Positions 25,213-33,891 of a stretch of DNA of 64,000 nucleotides are shown here, one piece after another. Source of the DNA: Bin5 sp965204705. Lineage in GTDB: Bacteria; Chloroflexota; Anaerolineae; Caldilineales; Caldilineaceae. Each line of letters starts with the position of its first letter. Positions within the stretch are counted from its first letter, which is position 1. The notes under the pieces are model-generated. The model saw only the letters and a program-made list of their open reading frames with translations. It did no database searches and was not told the origin of the DNA. The stretch is taken from the NCBI GenBank assembly GCA_965204705.1, contig OZ242006.1, positions 682,001 to 746,000 of the forward strand, in the 5' to 3' direction. A program made the translations under genes and the position numbers.

Positions 25213-26643
25213 GTGGCAAGCAACTATGACTACGATCTGATCGTCATCGGCTCCGGGCCGGGCGGCTATGTGGCCGCGATTCGCGCCTCGCAGCTGAATC
25301 TGAAGACTGCCCTCATCGAACGCGAGCATCTGGGGGGCGTCTGCCTGAACTGGGGCTGCATCCCCAAGAAGTCTCTCATCAAGAGTGCCGAAGTACTGGA
25401 TACGCTGCAACATGCGCAGGAGTTCGGCCTCACCTTTGACAACTTGCAGGTGGACTACGGCGCTGCCGTCGATCGCTCTCTGCAGATCGTGGGCCGCCAG
25501 ACCAAGGGCGTTGGCTTCCTGATGAGGAAGAACAACATCGACGTAATCGAAGGGCATGCACGTTTCACCGATGCCAACACCCTGCAGGTCAGCGCCGGCC
25601 CGCTTAACCCTGATGGCGAGACGCGTACCGTCACTGCCGCCAGTTTCGTGGTCGCCACCGGCGCCCGTGCCCGAGACCTGCCCGGCGTCGAAGCCGACGG
25701 CGAACGCATTCTGCAGTATCGCCACGCCATACGACTGAACGAAATCCCCGACTCACTGCTGGTGGTGGGCGCGGGACCGATCGGTATGGAGTTGAGCCAC
25801 ATCTACGCCACCTACGGCGCAAAGGTAACGATCGTCGAAATGCTGGACCAGGCCCTGCCGCTGGAAGATGCCGACGCGGCGCAGGAAGTGGTGAAGGCCT
25901 TCCAAAGAAGGGGCATCAAAGTGCTGACCTCGAACCGCACCGAGGACTTTGAAGTCGGCGAGAGGTCGGTCACCGTAACGGTCAAGAATGTGAACGACGG
26001 TAGCGCCCAGACTTTGGAAGTCGAGAAGGTGCTGGTGGCGATAGGGATTTCACCCAATACTGAGGAAGTCGGTCTCAACGCCGCCGGTGTAGCCCTCAAC
26101 CAGGACGGCTTCATCGAAATCGACGAGTACATGCGCACCAGCCGTGACAACATCTACGCGATTGGCGACTGCACCGGCAAAATGCCGCTGGCGCATGTGG
26201 CCAGCGCACAGGCGATCGTCGCCGCCGAAAGCATCGCCGGCCAGGCGACGACGCCGATCCCGGCCGAGCGCTACATCTACATGCCCCGCTGCACATTCTG
26301 TGTTCCCCAGGTCGCCAGTCTCGGTATGACCGAAGCCGAGGCGCAGGAGGCCGGCTACCCTGTCAATGTGGGTAAATTCCCCTTCATGCCCAACGGCGCC
26401 GCCCAGGCCCAGGGCGTGCGCAACGGCTTCGTCAAGATCGTCGCCGATCAGCGATACGGCGAAATTCTCGGCGCCCACATCGTCGGCCCCAATGCAACCG
26501 AGCTTCTGCCGGAGCTCTCCCTGGCGCAGATGATGGAGCTCACACCTGCCGAAATCGCGCACAACGTGCATGCCCACCCGACTCTGGCCGAAGTGGTAAT
26601 GGAAGCGGCCCACGGCGTTGAGGGCATGCCGATTCATATGTAG
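25213..26643 (+). CDS. lpdA: Dihydrolipoyl dehydrogenase (E3)
   Basis: FAD-dependent disulfide oxidoreductase that reoxidises dihydrolipoamide with NAD+. The FAD-binding GSGPGGYVAA loop is near the N-terminus and the redox pair is Cys44/Cys49 in GGVCLNWGC. The NAD-binding domain has VVGAGPIGMEL, and the C-terminal HAHPTLAEVV supplies the catalytic His-Glu pair. I start at GTG 25213 (protein begins with ASNYDYDLIVIGSG) since GGAGG lies 5 nt upstream. An in-frame ATG at 25171 would add 14 untypical residues. It forms a unit with the E2 gene. Confidence 0.93.
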   Translation: MASNYDYDLIVIGSGPGGYVAAIRASQLNLKTALIEREHLGGVCLNWGCIPKKSLIKSAEVLDTLQHAQEFGLTFDNLQVDYGAAVDRSLQIVGRQTKGVGFLMRKNNIDVIEGHARFTDANTLQVSAGPLNPDGETRTVTAASFVVATGARARDLPGVEADGERILQYRHAIRLNEIPDSLLVVGAGPIGMELSHIYATYGAKVTIVEMLDQALPLEDADAAQEVVKAFQRRGIKVLTSNRTEDFEVGERSVTVTVKNVNDGSAQTLEVEKVLVAIGISPNTEEVGLNAAGVALNQDGFIEIDEYMRTSRDNIYAIGDCTGKMPLAHVASAQAIVAAESIAGQATTPIPAERYIYMPRCTFCVPQVASLGMTEAEAQEAGYPVNVGKFPFMPNGAAQAQGVRNGFVKIVADQRYGEILGAHIVGPNATELLPELSLAQMMELTPAEIAHNVHAHPTLAEVVMEAAHGVEGMPIHM

Positions 26644-26649
26644 AGGCCC

Positions 26650-27117
26650 ATGCGTATCGAATCCGACCAGCACAGGCCGTCTGGGACAGCCGCGAATCGA
26701 AAACGCAGTGCGCTAGAGGCACTCTGCCGGCAGCACGGCGTCGCTATCCTCTATAGTTTCGGCAGCCGCGCCAGGGAGACGCTGGCATGGCTGGACGATC
26801 CGGATGCTGTTCTCGCCGCCGGCCCCTCCGACGTGGACCTGGGCGTGAAACCGCTCCCAGCTACCGAATTCAGTTGGAAAACAGAGGTCGCGCTCGAGCA
26901 GGCACTGGAGGATCTACTGGGTGTAGAGCGCATCGATCTAATCAACCTGGACAACGCCAACCCCTTTCTTGCGGCCGAAGTCATTCATGGCGAACGGCTC
27001 TACGCCGAGAGCGAATACGCGGCCGATAACTACGACCTCTATATCCTGCGGCAAGAGGGCGACCTCGCGTATTTGGAGGAAGAGAGAGCGCGCCTGCTCC
27101 TCGGTATATCCAAATGA
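26650..27117 (+). CDS. MNT-type nucleotidyltransferase (MntA-like antitoxin)
   Basis: 155-residue minimal nucleotidyltransferase. The signature Gly-Ser and Asp-x-Asp are in YSFGSRARET and PSDVDLGV, but they are 21 residues apart, not the usual 10, marking a subfamily with an insert. In HepT/MntA systems this protein AMPylates a Tyr of the HepT partner and so blocks it. It overlaps the next gene by 4 bp (ATGA), typical of such pairs. It lies 6 bp after the E3 stop, with GAGG in front of its ATG. Function as antitoxin is inferred from family and pairing. Confidence 0.8.
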   Translation: MRIESDQHRPSGTAANRKRSALEALCRQHGVAILYSFGSRARETLAWLDDPDAVLAAGPSDVDLGVKPLPATEFSWKTEVALEQALEDLLGVERIDLINLDNANPFLAAEVIHGERLYAESEYAADNYDLYILRQEGDLAYLEEERARLLLGISK

Positions 27118-27593
27118 CACCGAGCTATCTCTCCCGGCGCGTCGTTGTCGACCGCTTTTCCCTGCTGAATCATATGATCAGGCAGATCCAGCAGTTACCC
27201 CTACACAATGAGGAAATCTTCTTTGCCGACAGCCGCAACGTCCACACAGCCGAGTCATGTCTTCGCCGAGCCTTGGAAGCGTTGTTTGATCTAGGACGTC
27301 ACATTCTGTCTAAGGGCTTTGGGCTTCCTGCAGCATCCTACAGAGACATAGCTACGCATCTGGCGGAGCGAGAAGTCCTCGATGAAGGTGAAGAAAAGCT
27401 CTTTGTACAGATGGCAGGCTATCGAAACCGGTTGACCCACGTCTACCACGAAGTCAGCTCGGCAGAACTCTATCGGGTATGCGTCGAGGATTTGGAAGAC
27501 TTGGCGACCATCCGCTCGGCCTTTCAACGCTGGATCCGAGACAATCCACACAGAATCGATAATCCCCTGACCGATGCCGATGGACAAGCCTGA
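27114..27593 (+). CDS. HepT-like (DUF86) protein, putative HEPN toxin
   Basis: 159-residue all-helical HEPN protein. The RNase motif R-x4-H-x-Y is present as RNRLTHVY. The helix FADSRNVHTAESCLRRALEALFDLG is typical of DUF86. Paired by a 4-bp overlap with the MNT nucleotidyltransferase upstream, it makes a complete type VII-like toxin/antitoxin module. The Tyr of the motif is the known AMPylation target in studied HepT proteins. Its 3' end overlaps the start of a thioesterase gene by 20 bp. Confidence 0.82.
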   Translation: MTPSYLSRRVVVDRFSLLNHMIRQIQQLPLHNEEIFFADSRNVHTAESCLRRALEALFDLGRHILSKGFGLPAASYRDIATHLAEREVLDEGEEKLFVQMAGYRNRLTHVYHEVSSAELYRVCVEDLEDLATIRSAFQRWIRDNPHRIDNPLTDADGQA

Positions 27594-28026
27594 ATACGCC
27601 GCCCTTCCTCTCGACATCACCGTCCGTTTCGCCGAAACCGATCAGATGGGCGTCGTCCACCACAGCGAATATGTAGTCTGGTTCGAGGCCGGGCGCGTCG
27701 CCTGGATGGCAGCGGCCGGGATGCCCTATACCGAGATCGCCGGCGCCGGCTACAACTTCGCCGTAACCGAACTGCAGTGCCGCTACCGCAACGCCATTCG
27801 CTTCGGCGACGCCGTCCAGGTCATCACGCGCTTGGAACTGCTGCGCAGCCGCCAGGTCGAGTTCGTCTACGAAATCTGGAACCCGCACACCGGCGCCGTC
27901 TACGCCGACGGCCATACGCGGCACACCTGCGTAGACGACGATGGCCGCATGTCGCGCCTGCCTGAGTGGATTGCGCAACGACTGACGGGAAATGTGGGAG
28001 GTGAAGCGAGCGGGGAAAACGCCTGA
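27574..28026 (+). CDS. Acyl-CoA thioesterase (YbgC/FadM family, hot-dog fold)
   Basis: 150-residue 4HBT thioesterase that hydrolyses acyl-CoA. The catalytic signature RFAETDQMGVVHHSEYVVWFE contains the conserved Asp and the downstream His/Tyr region. Strands TELQCRYRNAIRFGD and SRQVEFVYEIWN follow. The start (ATG 27574, or ATG 27580 two codons on) overlaps the end of hepT, so translation is probably coupled. It is convergent with scpB. Confidence 0.88.
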   Translation: MPMDKPEYAALPLDITVRFAETDQMGVVHHSEYVVWFEAGRVAWMAAAGMPYTEIAGAGYNFAVTELQCRYRNAIRFGDAVQVITRLELLRSRQVEFVYEIWNPHTGAVYADGHTRHTCVDDDGRMSRLPEWIAQRLTGNVGGEASGENA

Positions 28027-28091
28027 CACTTCTGCAAAGGCGCCGTGCAGACCCATAGAGTTTACGTCTGCTGGCTTGGTAGGAAACGTCT

Positions 28092-28637
28092 CTATCCCTG
28101 CACAAACTCCGCAGAAACCGCCTCCCCATCGGCCTCCAGGGGCGGCAGTTCCTCCAGGCTGGTCAGGCCAAAATGTTGCATGAACTGGTCAGTAATGGCG
28201 TAGCGGATTGGCCGGCCAGGTCCTTCGAGACGGTCGAACTCCTCTACCAGGCCCTGCTGTAGCAGCTTGCGCAGAACGCCGGAACAGTCTACACCTCGCA
28301 CCGCCTCCACCTGTGCCCGCGTCACCGGATGCAGATAGGCGACAATGGCCAAAGTCTCGAGGGCCGGCGCGCTGAACTGCACACTCAAGTCCAGATTGAG
28401 AAAGTCCTCCACCACTTGGGAAGCGGCAGGGTTTGTCACAAGCAGAACGCGCCCGTCGCGGCGCTGCAAGCGCAGCCCCCGATTCTCCTCCTCATACTCC
28501 TGCTGCAAAGCGGTCAACGCCTTGGTCACCTCTACTTCAGGGCAGCTCGAGGCTTGGGCAAGCTGCGCAGGCGTAACCGGGTCCCCCGCCACGAACAGCA
28601 GGCTCTCCAGAAGGGCACTCAACTTCACGTTTCCCAC
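28092..28637 (-). CDS. scpB: Segregation and condensation protein B
   Basis: 181-residue ScpB, the kleisin-associated subunit of the SMC-ScpAB complex that compacts and separates chromosomes. Tandem winged-helix domains are seen: KLSALLESLLFVAGDPVTPAQL at the start, and SAPALETLAIVAYLHPVTRAQ with VEAVRGVDCSGVLRKLLQQGLV in the second. It starts at GTG, overlapping the end of the AmaP gene by 13 bp, so the two are co-translated. ScpA is not encoded next to it. Confidence 0.92.
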   Translation of the reverse strand: MGNVKLSALLESLLFVAGDPVTPAQLAQASSCPEVEVTKALTALQQEYEEENRGLRLQRRDGRVLLVTNPAASQVVEDFLNLDLSVQFSAPALETLAIVAYLHPVTRAQVEAVRGVDCSGVLRKLLQQGLVEEFDRLEGPGRPIRYAITDQFMQHFGLTSLEELPPLEADGEAVSAEFVQG

Positions 28638-29191
28638 TCATCCTCAAAAGGCAGATGGCGCATACGCACGTCCAACTTGCCGAGCCGCAGTCCCATGTCC
28701 TCTTCAATGATATCCCGCGTCGACTCTACCACCTCGTCAGTTTTCATCGGCACATCAATATTGGGCGCGGTCTCGACCTCCAGTTGAATGTCAACCGCAT
28801 TGCCGCGCGACTTAACATCCGGAAACACCGTAATCACATCGGCAAGCTGGTCCAGATGCCAGGTCAGGCGGCGCGCGATGCTCTCTGTGTCCAGCTCCAC
28901 CGAGCTGCCTTTCACCGTCTTCATGCGGACCCCGCGCTGGCGGTGGGGCCATAGCTCCAACCACAGCAGGCTGCCGAAAATGAGAACCACGACGAAGCCC
29001 ACCGCTACCTGGCCGATCAGGAAATTCATGCTGTTCAACTGCTGCTGCACGCGCAGAAACTCCTGCGCCGCCACCAGACCGCCCACGAGCGCACTAAAGG
29101 TACTGTCTGGAAAAATCGTCGTATAGACAATGCCAGCCAGCAGAACTAGCCAAAGCACAACGACGACGATTCGATTAAATGCGTTGATCAC
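28625..29191 (-). CDS. amaP: Alkaline-shock-response membrane anchor protein AmaP
   Basis: 188-residue protein with two N-terminal membrane helices (about residues 7-26 and 58-79) and a cytoplasmic Asp23-like domain after them (GSSVELDTESIARRLTWHL, then PDVKSRGNAVDIQLEVET). AmaP anchors Asp23-type proteins to the membrane; no asp23 gene is adjacent. GTG start. The operon-like overlap with scpB suggests linked expression, though no functional link is established. Confidence 0.85.
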   Translation of the reverse strand: MINAFNRIVVVVLWLVLLAGIVYTTIFPDSTFSALVGGLVAAQEFLRVQQQLNSMNFLIGQVAVGFVVVLIFGSLLWLELWPHRQRGVRMKTVKGSSVELDTESIARRLTWHLDQLADVITVFPDVKSRGNAVDIQLEVETAPNIDVPMKTDEVVESTRDIIEEDMGLRLGKLDVRMRHLPFEDEWET

Positions 29192-29354
29192 GTCCGGTTT
29201 CGGGCCTTTAGGACATCTGCTGGTTTCCGGTTGTCCATTCGTCAGGCTAAGGAGAAGGTACCACCGGAAACATATCGTCGACTTTCAGCGCTGCAATAGG
29301 AAACTCCGTTCTTCGATTATACATTACAGCTTTATACCCCGCGAAGCTAAGGAT

Positions 29355-32309
29355 TTAGCGTTTCCTCCTCCATGCAGGGCCATAAGTCAACGAGGCCAGC
29401 ACCAGCCAGATGAGCCCGCCAGCCAGGCTCAGCCTCAATCCAGTCTGCCAAGTAGTCGGCATGTACGACAAAACGACCTCGCTCCCGCCGGCCGGCACCG
29501 GTACCCCTCGAAACAGCACATTGGCCGGAACGACATCCACCGGCTCGCCGTTGACCGTGGCGTGCCAGCCGGGATAGTAGGCATCCTTCAATATAAGAAA
29601 GCCTGGCCGTTCGGAGTTAACATGGATGACGATCCGCTCGGGCGCGTAAGAGATTATCGACGCTTCTCCTCCGGCTGCCATTGAGTCGGCCTGGTCCGCA
29701 AGCCCCCAATCCACAACCGCCTCGGCGCTGGCCTCGACGACCGCCGTTTGAGAGGCGCCCACCGTAGAGAGCTCGCGCAGCACTGCTACCGCGTCGTCCG
29801 GCGATGACACCTGCCGCACCGTCTCCACCAGCTGCGCTCGCCCGCTGCCCCCGAGCCGCTCGTAGATCTTGACGTCGCCGCTGTGAACGCGCTGAAAGCG
29901 ACCGCGATCGCTGGGAAGCAGCGGCACGAACGTCGCCGTGCGTTCGTCTACCAACGTCACCGCCTGCACCGCCAGCCCAACGGTTGCGCTGTTTTCTGTC
30001 AATACGATCTCCACCTCGTCCACGCGGGAGGCTTCCGCTAGCGCAAAAAGGGCCAGATACTCCTGTTGACCGGTTACTCCCTCCTGATAAATGACGGGTG
30101 CGTCCGTTTCAGTTAACCCCGTCGCTGGGTCAACGTCCACTTTGAAGGCGCCCGCCTGTCGGCCCGTGAGCAACCTGCCGATAACGTGAAGTTCACCACG
30201 ACTCAAGGCGGTTACTTCCGCCAGGGGTAGGTCGGGGGAGACCGCTTGGGGGACGTCCTCGTCTGCGGTCGTGAAACCAACGACAGCCACCGCGGTCGCC
30301 TCAAAACTGTGCGGCACGTCAACAGTCAGTCGGTCCCCGCCGCCAGACCCTTCACCGACGCGATCACTCGCGCCATTGGCTGTGAGAGTTGCGCCGATCT
30401 GACGGTCGTAATAAACATCGTCGAACCACACGTCACGCACCTTGTCGGTAATCACAAAGCGGACGTCCATCAGGTCGAGAAAGTCGCCGCGTGGAACTGT
30501 CTGCAACTGTTCCCGTACACGTCCGTCTGGCACCAACTCCTCCGGCGGAATCAGCAGCGAAAGAAAAGTATTGTAGCGCTGCAGAGGAAGCACGCCGCCG
30601 TCGAATCCGTCCACAGTGGGGATGCGCCACAGCAGAGACAGGTTAGGCGCCAGGATCTCCTGGGACTTGAGCGCTATGATGAACTCCGTGAAGGCGGCCT
30701 CGCTGAGTTGTGGACGCGCGCCGCCGCGCAGGATACGCCGCCAGTCGGACATGTCTCCCGGATCGAACGTGATTTCGCTGATGCTAAGCAATCGCCCCGC
30801 GGCCGCAGGGTGAAGCGCCCGCTGCGGCTCCGTAAGCAGATGAGCAGTCGCGGACCGCACGTCGTAGACGGCCTGGGGCGCAGTCGGCTCTGTGTGCGGC
30901 AGCGCACGCGCGGCCAGGAGCAGATCGAGCGCTAAGACCAAAGTCAGCGCCGCGCCGGCGCCGTGAGACAAGCGCAGCGGGACCGCCTTACTGCCGCTGG
31001 CTCCTCTCAACTTGCGCCAAAGCCACTCTGTCCCAACGCCTGCCAGTACAGCCATCCCCAGCGTATAGAGCATCATCCAGCGGGCCGGCGTGCGAAACAG
31101 GTCATAGCCGGGAATCACATGATAGAAGAGAAACGAGAAGGGGTTCCACCGGCCTAATGCCAGGAACAGGCCCAGACCGGCAAAAAATATCCCGCACAGT
31201 GTGGCCACTGGCCAGTGCCCAACTCTCCATGGCTTTCTCACGGCCGTCCCCCGCAAACTACTGACCACCGCGACCAGGACCAGCAGCAACGCCACCGCGC
31301 CCACATAAGCGACAAACTCCGTGTAACCGAGCGTGGAAAAGACAACGCTCAGATCGCGTAAGCCGTAAGAGGGCAGCAGCGTCCAATGGAGCAGTAGCGG
31401 CCGCAAACTGAAGCTGGTCACATCCACGTAGCTGAGGCCGCCGCTCCGTAACCCCAATTGGCTCAATTCCAGCGTAGGCAACAGTTGGGCGGCGGCGAGC
31501 AGGACCCCCAGCAGGACCCCCAGGAAATAGGTTAGGAAGGAGGCGGCGAGGTGACGAATACCGAAGGAATACGAACGCAGACTCGTAACCATCAGCCATG
31601 CACCCACACCGAGAAGATTGATGTAGGTCGTCTGCGTGTGACCGGCCAGCAGAGTGAGCGCCACAAACAAGGAGAAAGACAGGAGTAACGATGCGTGCTT
31701 CCAGGTGTGAGAAGCGAGACGCGAAGAACCGGAAAGCGCCTCTCTCTCTTCACTCCTATTCACTCTTTTCTCCCACGACCACCGCCCTTCCAACGCCCAC
31801 ATGAGCCAGGGTAGCCAGGCTGCCCCGTTCATCTGATTGATATGCCCCAGCAAGCCGCCGTAGAATCCGCTCCCCGCCAGCACCAGTCCGGTCCCGACCG
31901 AGGCCAGCCAACCGATTCCCCATCGCCGCATCAACGCGAAGCCGCCCAGCGCCAGAATCCAGGCATGGATGGCGCCGCTCCAGTAAAGCTGCCGCGTCAC
32001 GGGCAGCCAGCTCAAAGGCCAATGTAAAGGATAAAGCGCCGCGGCCTGCGGATTGGCAAGGAATGGGGCACCCATAAAGACGTACGGGTTCCAGAAAGGA
32101 ACTCGGCCCGCACGCAGCGAGGCGGCTGCATAGTCGCGGTAGGGATAGAAGTAGTGGAGGATGTCGCCGCTGGCCAGTACTCGGTCCGTAAACAGGAGGC
32201 GGAAGAAGAGCAGCAGGACGAAGAGAGCCAGAATCGATGAGGCTGACAGAAGGGGTAAGAAGCGGCGTATCCTGCTGAAGCGGCTACTGCTCAGAAACAC
32301 CGCAAACAA
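29355..32309 (-). CDS. YfhO-family giant membrane protein
   Basis: 984-residue polytopic membrane protein of the YfhO family. There are about a dozen membrane helices in the first 480 residues, with a DYAAASLRAGRVPFWNPYVF loop typical of the family. A large extracytoplasmic region follows, then a C-terminal jelly-roll-like segment with LKDAYYPGWHATVNGEPVDV, and a last membrane helix. Members are GT-C-like and linked to glycosylation of envelope polymers in Gram-positives. It lies 14 bp after a GT2 gene that would charge polyprenyl phosphate with a sugar, which fits a transferase using that donor. The start codon (TTG or nearby GTG) is uncertain. Confidence 0.85.
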   Translation of the reverse strand: MFAVFLSSSRFSRIRRFLPLLSASSILALFVLLLFFRLLFTDRVLASGDILHYFYPYRDYAAASLRAGRVPFWNPYVFMGAPFLANPQAAALYPLHWPLSWLPVTRQLYWSGAIHAWILALGGFALMRRWGIGWLASVGTGLVLAGSGFYGGLLGHINQMNGAAWLPWLMWALEGRWSWEKRVNRSEEREALSGSSRLASHTWKHASLLLSFSLFVALTLLAGHTQTTYINLLGVGAWLMVTSLRSYSFGIRHLAASFLTYFLGVLLGVLLAAAQLLPTLELSQLGLRSGGLSYVDVTSFSLRPLLLHWTLLPSYGLRDLSVVFSTLGYTEFVAYVGAVALLLVLVAVVSSLRGTAVRKPWRVGHWPVATLCGIFFAGLGLFLALGRWNPFSFLFYHVIPGYDLFRTPARWMMLYTLGMAVLAGVGTEWLWRKLRGASGSKAVPLRLSHGAGAALTLVLALDLLLAARALPHTEPTAPQAVYDVRSATAHLLTEPQRALHPAAAGRLLSISEITFDPGDMSDWRRILRGGARPQLSEAAFTEFIIALKSQEILAPNLSLLWRIPTVDGFDGGVLPLQRYNTFLSLLIPPEELVPDGRVREQLQTVPRGDFLDLMDVRFVITDKVRDVWFDDVYYDRQIGATLTANGASDRVGEGSGGGDRLTVDVPHSFEATAVAVVGFTTADEDVPQAVSPDLPLAEVTALSRGELHVIGRLLTGRQAGAFKVDVDPATGLTETDAPVIYQEGVTGQQEYLALFALAEASRVDEVEIVLTENSATVGLAVQAVTLVDERTATFVPLLPSDRGRFQRVHSGDVKIYERLGGSGRAQLVETVRQVSSPDDAVAVLRELSTVGASQTAVVEASAEAVVDWGLADQADSMAAGGEASIISYAPERIVIHVNSERPGFLILKDAYYPGWHATVNGEPVDVVPANVLFRGVPVPAGGSEVVLSYMPTTWQTGLRLSLAGGLIWLVLASLTYGPAWRRKR

Positions 32310-32323
32310 ATGTCCACCGGTGT

Positions 32324-33094
32324 TTAGTCCCTGAAACGGTACTTGATCAGCGCAGCAATGGCCGTAAACCCGTCCCGCCAGGTAAGTTTCTTGCCTTCGT
32401 GGAACTGGCGCCCGTTGTAGCTGATTGGCGTTTCAAAAATCGGGTAGTCGCGTTTGAGGATTTTGGCCGTCAGCTCGGCTTCGATTTCGAACCGTTGGCT
32501 GTGGAGGGTCATCCCTTCAATTACCCCCCGCCGAAAGCACTTATAGCAGGTCTCCATATCGGTCAAAACCGTACCGTAAAGCAGATTGGTAAACCAGGTG
32601 ACGCCTTTATTGCCGATCATGTGTGTAAGGCTCATAGCCGCACGCGGGCCGCCGAGAAAGCGGCTGCCATAAACGACGTCGGTACGCCCCTCCAAAATAG
32701 GGGCGAGAAGTTTGACATAGTCCCCAGGATTATATTCAAGGTCGGCGTCTTGCACGACGAAGATTGCACCGGTCGCCGCCTCGAAACCCGTGCGCAGGGC
32801 CGCGCCCTTGCCCCCGTTGCGTTCATGATAGATGATGCGCAGATCTTTCGGCTCTTCCGCCTGTAACCGGGCCAGAATGTCCCGCGTGCCGTCCGTAGAC
32901 CCGTCATCAACGATGATGATCTCCTTGTCCAGTTGAATGGAGCTGCCATTCAGATCCGTCGCGCCATCTGCATTGACCGTCAAATGGACCGCGCGCACGC
33001 GGCGGATTATCTCCTCCAGGGTGCCGATTTCATTATAGACCGGCATGATGATCGAGAGTTTTGTCTCAGGCTGGTCGCCATCTGAAGATTTCAT
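32324..33094 (-). CDS. GT2-family polyprenyl-phosphate glycosyltransferase (DPM1/DpgS-like)
   Basis: 256-residue GT-A fold enzyme. KLSIIMPVYNEIGTLEEIIRR opens the fold, EIIIVDDGSTDGTRDIL binds the nucleotide, and QDADLEYNPGDY holds the DxD metal site. Close relatives transfer glucose or mannose to a polyprenyl phosphate carrier. No C-terminal membrane segments are present. It is directly followed by the YfhO-type membrane protein, a likely acceptor-side partner. ATG start. Confidence 0.9.
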   Translation of the reverse strand: MKSSDGDQPETKLSIIMPVYNEIGTLEEIIRRVRAVHLTVNADGATDLNGSSIQLDKEIIIVDDGSTDGTRDILARLQAEEPKDLRIIYHERNGGKGAALRTGFEAATGAIFVVQDADLEYNPGDYVKLLAPILEGRTDVVYGSRFLGGPRAAMSLTHMIGNKGVTWFTNLLYGTVLTDMETCYKCFRRGVIEGMTLHSQRFEIEAELTAKILKRDYPIFETPISYNGRQFHEGKKLTWRDGFTAIAALIKYRFRD

Positions 33095-33154
33095 AATACA
33101 GCAGTCGTTCGTGACCTGTCACACCAATGCTCAGAGCCGGTCACAGTTGTCCGG

Positions 33155-33736
33155 CTATTCACCGGCCTGATGGGCAAGAATGATCGCCTCCGCTACAGCC
33201 TTCATAGGCTTGCGGTTGTTCATACTCATCTTCTGAATGCGCCGAAAAGCTTCGGCTTCATTCATATTCTGTAGTTGCATCAGAATGCCCTTCGCGCGCT
33301 CAACCGCTTTTCGTGTTTCGAGCGTCTCCTTCAGATCATCGATCTCATTTTCCAATGTTCGAAACTCGCCGAAACGCGCCAGTGCCACCTCGACCGCAGG
33401 TGTCAAATCGCTTTCTCGGAACGGTTTAACCAGATAACTGACAACACCGGCCTCCTTGGCGCGTTGCACCAATTCCTGCTGGCTGTATGCACTCAACAGA
33501 AGCACTGGGGCCAGGCGCTTCTCCGTCAAGACCCGGGCAGCCTCAATACCATCCACGTCCGGCATCTTAATATCCATGATCACGATGTCTGGACGAAGTT
33601 CCCAACTGAGATTGATAGCGCTCTGGCCGTCACCCGCTTCGCCTACAACCAGGTATCCCAAGTTGGTGAGCATCTCTCGCAGGTCCATTCGTATGAGCGA
33701 TTCATCATCGGCAATGATTATGCGCGTACGCTCCAC
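33155..33736 (-). CDS. ANTAR-domain response regulator (PdtaR/AmiR-NasR type)
   Basis: 193-residue regulator: a receiver domain with the acidic pair Asp10/Asp11, phosphoacceptor Asp55 in IVIMDIKMPD and Lys in SYLVKPF, then a coiled linker and a C-terminal ANTAR domain (about 130-190, AKGILMQLQNMNEAEAFRRI). ANTAR domains bind two-hairpin RNA elements and prevent termination, so this regulator likely acts on transcript leaders and not on DNA. GTG start with AGAGGAAAGG upstream. It is 155 bp after the histidine kinase gene that probably phosphorylates it. Confidence 0.92.
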   Translation of the reverse strand: MERTRIIIADDESLIRMDLREMLTNLGYLVVGEAGDGQSAINLSWELRPDIVIMDIKMPDVDGIEAARVLTEKRLAPVLLLSAYSQQELVQRAKEAGVVSYLVKPFRESDLTPAVEVALARFGEFRTLENEIDDLKETLETRKAVERAKGILMQLQNMNEAEAFRRIQKMSMNNRKPMKAVAEAIILAHQAGE

Positions 33737-33891
33737 AGTCTAACCCTTTCCTCTGGAGGTTTACCTTATCCCGGTCGCCAAACACCAAGAATCTGGAATC
33801 GGGGGCTGGCTGCGATGCTGGCGGCCAAAGGTCTGTCTCAAATGGCTGGCGGTACTGCTGGCCTCTGATCGCTGATCATCTGCCACTTCTG

